Shown here: piece by piece, positions 1 through 5,544 of the stretch
How positions within the stretch are numbered: the first letter of the stretch is position 1
How the letters are laid out: each line of letters begins with the position of its first letter
Assembly (NCBI GenBank): GCA_948874605.1
Contig: CAQRXS010000018.1
Span: 1 to 5,544, forward strand
Length of the DNA: 5,544 nucleotides
Direction of reading: 5' to 3'
Origin: an uncultured Bacilli bacterium
GTDB taxonomy: Bacteria > Bacillota_I > Bacilli_A > RF39 > UBA660
Notes under the pieces: generated by a model
Seen by the model: the letters and a program-made list of their open reading frames with translations, nothing else
What the model was told of the DNA's origin: nothing
Database searches by the model: none
Position numbers and translations under genes: made by a program

Positions 1-141
1 TTCTACCTTAAAACATCCTGAGGTTATAATATTTGTACTCTGCTGTGTTAAAGTTGTTTGCCATAAGGCAAATGTTACTCCTGTTATCATAGCTATTGCT
101 ACAAATAAAATTCCTAAAATTATTGTTTTCGTTTTATTCAT
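1..141 (-). CDS. Partial exported protein with SipW-type leader, TasA/camelysin-like (C-terminus beyond window)
   Basis: The first 47 codons of a gene running off the left edge. The start ATG (139-141) is preceded by an AGGTG ribosome site six bases upstream. The N-terminus is a classic export leader: a short basic part (K3, K5), a hydrophobic core at about residues 7-22, then V-T-F-A around residues 22-25 as a plausible cleavage point, followed by L-W. The next stretch (TQQSTNIITSGCFKVE, 32-47) resembles the start of the mature region of small surface proteins in Firmicutes annotated as having SipW-dependent-type signal peptides, related to TasA and camelysin: an aromatic residue after the cleavage site, then T/Q/N-rich sequence and an S-G-C-F-x-V/I motif. 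In that group the mature protein is a beta-sandwich surface or matrix protein. The gene has its own likely promoter, so it is probably a separate unit from tex. The family call is an inference from a short fragment; an anchored membrane protein is the alternative. Confidence 0.55.
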   Translation of the reverse strand, partial: MNKTKTIILGILFVAIAMITGVTFALWQTTLTQQSTNIITSGCFKVE

Positions 142-147
142 ACATTA

Positions 148-152
148 CACCT
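148..152 (-). promoter_or_regulatory. Ribosome binding site of the SipW-type leader gene
   Basis: On the minus strand AGGTG lies six bases before the ATG at 141-139. It decides the start: a second ATG at 145-143 is only two bases from this site and its frame closes after three codons (ATG TAT GAA TAA). Confidence 0.6.
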
Positions 153-205
153 ACTACCCTTATTATGTTATATTTCAGCCAAAGTATTACAATTTGTCAT
201 ACTCT

Positions 206-244
206 ATCTATAGTAATTATAGATTATCTTATTTCCCAAGTGAA
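206..244 (-). promoter_or_regulatory. Probable sigma-A promoter with dyad over the -10 box
   Basis: On the minus strand a perfect TATAAT (216-221) sits 17 bases after TTCACT (239-244, four of six matches to TTGACA). Transcription would start near 208-210, giving a 5' leader of about 68 bases before the gene starting at 141. A perfect 7-bp inverted repeat, ATCTATA-GTAAT-TATAGAT (206-224), covers the -10 box and the expected start point. This is a possible operator, although AT-rich promoters make such dyads by chance. The promoter lies downstream of the hairpin at 274-296, consistent with a new transcription unit. Confidence 0.5.
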
Positions 245-273
245 TATGGTTATACGTTTTAAATTTATAAATT

Positions 274-296
274 AAAAAAAAGAAGTCTTTCGCTTC
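274..296 (-). terminator. Probable intrinsic terminator after tex
   Basis: About 50 bases after the tex stop codon, the minus strand reads GAAGCGAAAGACTTC followed by eight T. The GAAG/CTTC arms (282-285 and 293-296) pair perfectly; with one bulged A, a fifth C-G pair closes a GAAA tetraloop. The stem is short and not very stable, but the uninterrupted T run directly after it and its position at the end of tex favour a terminator. Confidence 0.55.
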
Positions 297-348
297 AATT
301 TCTTTCTCGGCCAGTTTTCCCTTCAAACTAATTTACATTTTTTACTTT

Positions 349-2469
349 TTATTCTTTTATCAAACTTAATTGTACTTTTTCTTTTTCTAAATCTATCCCG
401 CATACATAAACCGTTACAATATCTCCAACACTTAGGATATCGCTAGGATTTTTTACAAAATTTTTACTCATTTTTGAAATATGTACTAGTCCATCATCAT
501 GTAATCCAATGTCAATAAATGCCCCAAAGCTTGTAACATTTCGAACAGTTCCTTTTAATTCCATACCAAGACTTAAATCTTTTATTGTTAAAATGTCACT
601 TTTTAAAATAACATCATCTAACTTATCTCGATAATCTTGGCCTGGATGTTGTAACTCTTCTACAATATCTTTAATTGTATATACATCACTTGATAAAATT
701 TCTGACATTTCATTTACATTACAGTTTGACAACTTACTTATAAAACTTTCTGTTCCAAAATCTTTTAAATCTAGATTTAATTCTTTTAAAAGTTTGTTTG
801 CTAATTCATAAGACTCGGGATGAATTCTTGTTTTATCTAATATGTTTTCGCCATCAACGATTCTTAAAAATCCAATAGATTGTTCAAAAACTTTATCGCT
901 AAAACCTGGAAGCTTTTTTACTTCTTCTCTTGTGGTAAATGGTTTTTGCATTCTAAAATCTAGAATGCTTTGAATTGTTTTTTTTGTTAATCCTGAAATA
1001 TGTTTTAAAATGCTTGAACTTGCAGTATTAATATTTACGCCTATTTCATTAACTATTTTTGAAACGGTAAAATCAAGAGCCTCTCCTAATTCTTTTTGAT
1101 TAACATCGTGCTGATATTCTCCTACTCCAATACTTTTAGGATCAATTTTTACAAGTTCTGAAAGAGGATCTTGAACTCTTCTTCCGATTGATATTGCACT
1201 TCTTTTTTCGACTGTTAATTCTGGAAATTCTGCAATTGCAAGTGGACTTGCAGAATACACACTTGCGCCTGCTTCGCTTACTAGATTGTATAATACATTC
1301 GTTCCACGAATAGAATCTGCAACGAAAGCTTCACTTTCTCGAGAAGCTGTTCCGTTTCCTATCGCTACGATTTGTACGCCATACTTTTCTATTAGTTTCT
1401 GCAAAATATTTCTTGCTTTTTCGGTTTCTTTTTTTGGTTCATGTGGATAAATTGTTTCAATTTCTAAAACTTGTCCATATGGATTTAATACAGCTAATTT
1501 GCATCCAGTTCTAAAAGCTGGATCAAATCCTAAGACTACTTTATCTTTTACTGGCTTGGTCATTAGTAAATGTTCCAAATTATCTTGAAATGTTAGAATG
1601 GCTTTTTTCTCAGCATCTTCCGTTAAATCGGCACGTATTTCTCTTTCTACACTTGGATAAATTAAACGTTTTAAAGCATCTTCTATAGCCGCTTTAACTT
1701 CTTCTACTACAAAGGAAGATGGATTTTTAATAATCTTCTTTTGTAAAGTCTCTAAAATTTTTTCTTTATCAAAATTAAGTGATACTGTTAGAATTTTTTC
1801 TGATTCTCCTCTGTTCATAGCGAGTACTCGATAATGACGAGCTCGATAAATTGGTTCAGAAAATTCATAATACATTTGATATGTTTTTTTCTCATCTTCC
1901 GCATTCTTTTTTATTTTACTTGTAATAAACCCATTTCTTTTCATTTCATTTTTTATTATTTTTCGATAATATGCATTATCACTTATCCACTCTGCAATTA
2001 TGTATTTTGCTCCTTCTATTGCAGTTTTTATATCACACTCAAAACCTGTTGCTAAATTTTCTAAAGTTCCAGTAGTCGGAAAGCTCATGATTTTTTTCGC
2101 AAGTGGCTCTAGTCCCATTTTGATTGCTTCTGATGCTTTTGTTTTTTTCTTTTCTTTGAATGGTCGATATAAATCTTCAACATCACTTAACTTTGTGCAC
2201 TCAAGAATTTGGTTACGTAGTTCTTCTGTCATTAAATCTTTTTCTTCAATTAATCGAATTACGTCTTCTTTTCTTTTTGCTAAATTTTCTAAATAAGCAT
2301 ATTCTTTTTCAATTGTTCTAATTTGTTCTTCATCTAAAGAGCCCGTAGCTTCTTTTCTGTAACGCGCTATAAAAGGAATCGTTGCCCCTTCACTTAGTAA
2401 TTTTAAAACAGCTTCTATTTGGGTCGTTTTTACACCTAACGTACTTGATAATAATTCTATAATATTCAT
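349..2469 (-). CDS. tex: Tex family RNA-binding transcription accessory protein
   Basis: Complete 706-residue Tex protein (YdcI in Bacillus, YhgF in E. coli), slightly shorter than the usual 720-780. Tex is a cytoplasmic nucleic-acid-binding protein related to eukaryotic Spt6; its exact role in bacteria is not settled. Domains in order: helical Tex N-terminal region (about 1-190) with TIPFIARYRKE at 30-40 and DLYRPFKEKKKT at 99-110; a YqgF/RNase H-like domain (about 310-440) opening with GFDPAFRTGCK (314-324) and holding AIGNGTASRE (369-378); the signature VYSASPLAIAEFPEL (404-418) and EYQHDV (451-456); helix-hairpin-helix repeats (about 470-540, including LPGFSDK at 520-526); and a C-terminal S1 RNA-binding domain (about 636-703) with TSFGAFIDIG and DGLVHIS. 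The start is fixed by AAGGAG seven bases upstream and by the family-typical N-terminus. The gene is flanked by terminators on both sides, so it is probably monocistronic. No frameshift or missing domain was seen. Confidence 0.97.
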   Translation of the reverse strand: MNIIELLSSTLGVKTTQIEAVLKLLSEGATIPFIARYRKEATGSLDEEQIRTIEKEYAYLENLAKRKEDVIRLIEEKDLMTEELRNQILECTKLSDVEDLYRPFKEKKKTKASEAIKMGLEPLAKKIMSFPTTGTLENLATGFECDIKTAIEGAKYIIAEWISDNAYYRKIIKNEMKRNGFITSKIKKNAEDEKKTYQMYYEFSEPIYRARHYRVLAMNRGESEKILTVSLNFDKEKILETLQKKIIKNPSSFVVEEVKAAIEDALKRLIYPSVEREIRADLTEDAEKKAILTFQDNLEHLLMTKPVKDKVVLGFDPAFRTGCKLAVLNPYGQVLEIETIYPHEPKKETEKARNILQKLIEKYGVQIVAIGNGTASRESEAFVADSIRGTNVLYNLVSEAGASVYSASPLAIAEFPELTVEKRSAISIGRRVQDPLSELVKIDPKSIGVGEYQHDVNQKELGEALDFTVSKIVNEIGVNINTASSSILKHISGLTKKTIQSILDFRMQKPFTTREEVKKLPGFSDKVFEQSIGFLRIVDGENILDKTRIHPESYELANKLLKELNLDLKDFGTESFISKLSNCNVNEMSEILSSDVYTIKDIVEELQHPGQDYRDKLDDVILKSDILTIKDLSLGMELKGTVRNVTSFGAFIDIGLHDDGLVHISKMSKNFVKNPSDILSVGDIVTVYVCGIDLEKEKVQLSLIKE

Positions 2470-2476
2470 GTCTACA

Positions 2477-2482
2477 CTCCTT
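2477..2482 (-). promoter_or_regulatory. Ribosome binding site of tex
   Basis: AAGGAG on the minus strand, seven bases before the tex ATG (2467-2469). This near-consensus site at ideal spacing fixes the tex start. Confidence 0.8.
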
Positions 2483-2495
2483 AACTTCCTTTTCT

Positions 2496-2501
2496 ATTTT
2501 A
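2496..2501 (-). promoter_or_regulatory. Possible -10 box for tex
   Basis: TAAAAT (five of six matches to TATAAT) lies between the upstream terminator and the tex ribosome site, leaving a leader of about 20 bases. The -35 position at 17-base spacing falls in the T run of the terminator and is only TTTTTT, a poor match. No better promoter is visible in the 68-base gap, so this is a weak call. Confidence 0.25.
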
Positions 2502-2516
2502 CTAAATTTTTGCTTC

Positions 2517-2540
2517 AAAAAAAAGCCATTTTAGGCTTTA
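2517..2540 (-). terminator. Intrinsic terminator of the two-gene hypothetical operon
   Basis: On the minus strand, AAAGCC (2539-2534), loop TAAAAT, GGCTTT (2527-2522), then five further T. This is a perfect 6-bp stem with a T tract of eight counting the stem's last three. The stem begins at the second base of the TAA stop codon (2540-2538) of the upstream gene, so coding region and terminator overlap. It separates the unknown gene pair from tex. Confidence 0.75.
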
Positions 2541-4280
2541 ATTCTTCTTTTCTCTTGATAAACTATTTAATTTTCGTTTTGCTCTTATTTCTTCTAGTTC
2601 TTTTTTTCTACTTTCAGATAGGTACTCTTGTTGCAAGGCAAGAAAGTCTTCTTTCAATAAATAAGACTCAAATAAATTTAGATAATTCATAAAAATCATA
2701 TCTGCGGACTCTTCATCCATTGTTAAAAGGTCTTGATAAGCATTTTCGATTAAATATATAAAACTATTTTTTAACCAATTATAATTTGCTCCTGATAATA
2801 CATTGTCTTCTATCTTGGGTACTGGACTTGTATTTTGATACTCGAATAACAGTATAGCATTTCTATAAATAGCATTATTTTTATTTAATGCAGATAATCT
2901 TTGCAAAAAATAATAATAATTATATTCAAGATCCGTTAGTATTTTATCAAAAATCCTTTCTTCTTCGGAAAGAATAAAACCCACCATTTCTAGTTCTTCA
3001 TCACGTTCTTCCACAAGAATATCGGCATCTTCTATATCAAATTCTTCTATTTTTTTATGTGCTTGTACTTCAGTCTGCTTTAATATTAGCTTTCTTGTTC
3101 GATCCGCAATTATCCGTCGAATTAAGTTTTCCTCTTGAAATGTTGTAGGATTATCCAGAATATTGGCACATTTTAGAAGTTCAAAAGGTAATGATATTTC
3201 ATAAGAGTCTATCACTATATTTATGTAATTTAAGAGCTTTTCTAGGTCTATAACTTCTGCAAAGATTTTTTCTCTTTCTTTATTTAAACGTTCCAAATTA
3301 ATTTTGTATATTAAACTATGATTACTATCCATTTGTAAATTTTTCATCTGTATATATTCTTGTAATTCTAGTTTAGAAATATTATAAAGATTTTTAAATA
3401 TTTCATCGTAGTATAATACATCATTTTTTGTGTAGTCCATGAATTCTACAGCTTCTTCTGGCAATTCTACTTCTTCTAAATCTTCTCTTATTTCTGGGAA
3501 GTCTATCGTACTTAAAATTTGGTTTACTTCGTCTATATTTTTTTCTGGTATAAATATATGTTTTTTTAATTCACAAAGTTTACTTTCAAAATAAAGTATA
3601 ATTTCTTCTTGATATGCATCTAAAGTTAGTAAATAGGTGGTAAAGATTTCTGACATTTTTTCTTTTACAGCTTGATCTTTATGAAATAAAAGAAATTTTA
3701 CCATGGAAAATAAATATGGTTTTATAACACCTAATGCAAATTCGTAATCCGGTTGTGTTTCCGTACCCGTAAATTTTTTTCTTTTTTTCACAAGTTGGTA
3801 TGGAGTATTTAGTGAAGTTAGTAAAAAACAATATTTTTCTTTTTCTCTTTCAGGGAGACAAGCCATCACTTCAAAATCGAGTTCTTTTAAGGAATTTATG
3901 GCTATTTTTAATTTGTTCGAATATAATTTATTTCCAATACTTTCCATTTCTTTATTTGTAAGAGGTGTCATCTTTTTTCTGTCTCGAAACTCTTTTACTC
4001 TTTGATAGATGCGTATTTCGATGGGAGAATATTTTTCTTGAACATTTAATTCGAAAACTGTAGCTGTAAGATGATAATTATAAAATTCTCTCATATACTC
4101 TAGTAAATCTTTTAGGTCTCTTTCTGATAATGAATCTAAATAGTCTTCTTCTTTCACTAGTAATTCATTTAGAAGTTCTGTAATTGCATCTTGTTCTTCT
4201 TGTTTTTTACTTTCTTCTAAACATTTTATAAATCTGTAGATTCTTTCGCTTATCTTTTTCAAAATGTCATATATTTTCAT
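2538..4280 (-). CDS. Hypothetical protein, large acidic all-helical, 580 aa, second gene of a coupled pair
   Basis: I do not recognise the family. The protein appears soluble: no signal peptide and no convincing membrane segment. It is rich in Glu, Lys, Leu, Ile and Tyr and poor in Gly and Pro, as expected of an almost entirely alpha-helical fold. Visible features are a charged N-terminal helical region (1-65), a basic patch KKRKK at 165-169, acidic clusters at about 263-277 and 411-445 (rich in EE and DE pairs), a Tyr run at 454-457 (YYYF to 458) and a highly charged, finally basic tail (552-580). No nucleotide-binding loop, metal site or nuclease motif is evident. The ATG at 4280-4278 follows the upstream stop by six bases, and its GAAAGG ribosome site lies over that gene's last codons, so the two are probably translationally coupled and made in proportion. 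A scaffold or partner of the upstream protein is conceivable but only inferred. Confidence 0.9.
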   Translation of the reverse strand: MKIYDILKKISERIYRFIKCLEESKKQEEQDAITELLNELLVKEEDYLDSLSERDLKDLLEYMREFYNYHLTATVFELNVQEKYSPIEIRIYQRVKEFRDRKKMTPLTNKEMESIGNKLYSNKLKIAINSLKELDFEVMACLPEREKEKYCFLLTSLNTPYQLVKKRKKFTGTETQPDYEFALGVIKPYLFSMVKFLLFHKDQAVKEKMSEIFTTYLLTLDAYQEEIILYFESKLCELKKHIFIPEKNIDEVNQILSTIDFPEIREDLEEVELPEEAVEFMDYTKNDVLYYDEIFKNLYNISKLELQEYIQMKNLQMDSNHSLIYKINLERLNKEREKIFAEVIDLEKLLNYINIVIDSYEISLPFELLKCANILDNPTTFQEENLIRRIIADRTRKLILKQTEVQAHKKIEEFDIEDADILVEERDEELEMVGFILSEEERIFDKILTDLEYNYYYFLQRLSALNKNNAIYRNAILLFEYQNTSPVPKIEDNVLSGANYNWLKNSFIYLIENAYQDLLTMDEESADMIFMNYLNLFESYLLKEDFLALQQEYLSESRKKELEEIRAKRKLNSLSREKKN

Positions 4281-4286
4281 TTATTT

Positions 4287-5544
4287 TTACCTTTCTAATA
4301 GCATATTTTTATCATAATTTAATTTTAGAATTTCGATACCTTCATCTCCCACGATTTCTCTTAAAGATTCTAAATATATCTTAAATACTACATCATAGAT
4401 TTCTGTTCTGTTAGGATACTTGTCACACATGTTACAAATTTTACTTTCACAGTCCATTATTAATTCTTCTAGTTCTTCCGATGTTAAACTGATTTTTGTT
4501 TCGTCCTTTCTATAATGACCATTAAAGTCGTTTTTTATTAGCTCTTTTAAATTGCCATCTAAAATATGTTCGATATAAAGTGCATAAGTTAATTCTTTTT
4601 TAAAATTATTTTCTGGATTATCTAAAAATGCATTTAATTGTGATTGATAGTTTGAATAAGCGCGCATATCAACTCTATCTAACTCACTATCATCTAAAGC
4701 GTGTTCTTCTATATTAAAACCTAATTCTTGTAAGCACTCTAAAAATTCTTCTTTTGTTATGGCGTCTATTAGATATAAAATAAGATCTTCTAAAATTAGT
4801 TCTTGTTGTTTTACTTTTTCTTCTGATGTTTGAATATAACCATACTCAAAATCTTCATTTATTTCATCTAAAGGAGTATATCTTAAGATTTCCCCTACGG
4901 TTAATTCTATTAAAAACTCCTCTTTTTTCGGTTGAGATTCTAGTGTTTCATCTGTCATGGCAACTGCATAGCTAAGTGCAAAGAAAGGTGAACTTTCGCG
5001 CCGAAATCCATAAACTTGGTTGACGTAAGATCGAAACCCTAAAATGTTCTTAATGGAATGTATTTCTTTTTCTCTCTTCGCTAGTAATACTTCTAATGTT
5101 TTATAATACTCTAAACGATTTGTTTGAGGTTCCTGATTTAATTTACTTTCTAGTATGCTTGCACTTAAATACCATATTTGTTTTGTTAATTCATAAATCT
5201 TCCAAAAGCGATTCTCATATTCTATAAAATAGGCTTTTGTAAATAGTCCAGTTTTCGGTATATTGTTAGTATAATTAATTGCTAGTATTTCAGAATCTTG
5301 GTTTAAAGGCTCTAATTTTAAAGATTTTAACATTTCATTTAGTATTTCTAAATTTTTATCTTTTATTATATCTTTCTCATAACATTCATTAAAAGCAGTC
5401 AACATCATTCCCAAAACATTTTGCCTATTATTTTCTAAAGTTTTAAGATATGTTTCTAGTAACATAATCTTTTCCGATAGTATCTCATTATTTTCTTCTG
5501 AAAAAACTTCTCTTGACAGACTTTGAATATCTGAATTTATTCTT
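4287..5544 (-). CDS. Hypothetical protein, acidic all-helical, N-terminus beyond window (at least 418 codons)
   Basis: Unrecognised family. The first ATG in the window is at 5465-5463 (392 codons to the stop), but the same frame stays open for another 26 codons to the right edge, reading SDIQSLSREVFSEENNEILSE-like helical sequence with no stop. Only a weak GGAAAAG precedes that ATG, so I treat the gene as 5'-partial; an internal start at 5465 is the alternative. Counting from that Met, the protein is soluble-looking and mostly helical, with acidic runs (about 201-208, 327-338), an aromatic-rich stretch (F79-Y99) with both Trp residues (88, 98), a short FRSYVNQVYGFRR segment (144-156) and three closely spaced Cys (C339, C344, C347), too few to call a metal site. 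No catalytic motif was found. It ends six bases before the 580-aa gene, implying one transcript and possibly one complex. Confidence 0.85.
   Translation of the reverse strand, partial: RINSDIQSLSREVFSEENNEILSEKIMLLETYLKTLENNRQNVLGMMLTAFNECYEKDIIKDKNLEILNEMLKSLKLEPLNQDSEILAINYTNNIPKTGLFTKAYFIEYENRFWKIYELTKQIWYLSASILESKLNQEPQTNRLEYYKTLEVLLAKREKEIHSIKNILGFRSYVNQVYGFRRESSPFFALSYAVAMTDETLESQPKKEEFLIELTVGEILRYTPLDEINEDFEYGYIQTSEEKVKQQELILEDLILYLIDAITKEEFLECLQELGFNIEEHALDDSELDRVDMRAYSNYQSQLNAFLDNPENNFKKELTYALYIEHILDGNLKELIKNDFNGHYRKDETKISLTSEELEELIMDCESKICNMCDKYPNRTEIYDVVFKIYLESLREIVGDEGIEILKLNYDKNMLLER
4290..4295 (-). promoter_or_regulatory. Ribosome binding site inside the upstream gene (coupling)
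   Basis: GAAAGG on the minus strand overlaps the final Glu-Arg codons of the upstream gene, with its stop TAA next and nine bases between the site and the ATG at 4280. The ribosome finishing the first gene ends on top of the start region of the second, which suggests coupled translation. Confidence 0.55.

Noticed and set aside
142..348. RNA gene or riboswitch in the gap between tex and the leader gene
   Set aside because: Apart from the terminator, promoter, dyad and ribosome site, the gap is AT-rich and shows no cloverleaf or paired structure of riboswitch size.
1834..2296. Two overlapping plus-strand open frames (73 and 98 codons) inside tex
   Set aside because: They lie antisense to a well-conserved Tex coding region, are rich in Phe/Ser/Ile as expected of the complement of an A-rich gene, and match no family.
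2468..2692. Plus-strand 74-codon hydrophobic frame across the tex/hypothetical gap
   Set aside because: Its Phe/Leu-rich sequence comes from T-rich plus-strand DNA opposite a minus-strand gene end, terminator and start. It overlaps three supported features and has no credible ribosome site.
4445..4471. Cys cluster C339, C344, C347 in the partial unknown protein as a zinc site
   Set aside because: There are only three Cys with x4 and x2 spacing, with no fourth Cys or nearby His, so the pattern is insufficient for a metal-binding call.
349..5544. Use of the Mycoplasma code (TGA as Trp)
   Set aside because: All three complete gene ends use TAA, there are no in-frame TGA codons, and the single Tex tryptophan is TGG (1987-1989), so the standard bacterial code explains everything.

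Overview
The window is very A+T-rich and every credible gene lies on the minus strand. The coding pattern is AT-biased with Shine-Dalgarno sites of the AAGGAG/AGGTG type. All three complete gene ends use TAA, and the single Trp of Tex is encoded by TGG, so nothing points to the Mycoplasma code. This suggests a low-G+C Firmicute, probably an uncultured gut-type Bacilli or RF39-like lineage. That placement is an inference from composition and from the flavour of the SipW-type leader at the left end.

Read in the direction of transcription (right to left), the window starts inside an unrecognised gene that is open to the right edge (4287-5544). After a 6-base gap comes a second unrecognised gene (2538-4280, 580 aa). 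The two look like a translationally coupled pair, or the tail of a longer operon. The pair ends at a compact intrinsic terminator whose stem starts inside the stop codon of the second gene. Next is tex (349-2469), a complete transcription accessory / RNA-binding protein of the Tex/YdcI/YhgF family, followed by a weaker terminator hairpin near 274-296. A fresh promoter (TTCACT-17-TATAAT) with a 7-bp perfect dyad over its -10 box then leads into a partial gene (1-141). That gene encodes an exported protein with a hydrophobic leader and the start of a TasA/camelysin-like, SipW-dependent-type mature region.

Only tex is confidently identified. The two large, acidic, apparently all-helical proteins upstream of it match no family I can name and are the best candidate here for something undescribed. 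The sequence shows no catalytic motif, membrane segment or mobile-element signature to assign them a role. I saw no RNA genes, CRISPR arrays, insertion sequences or origin.
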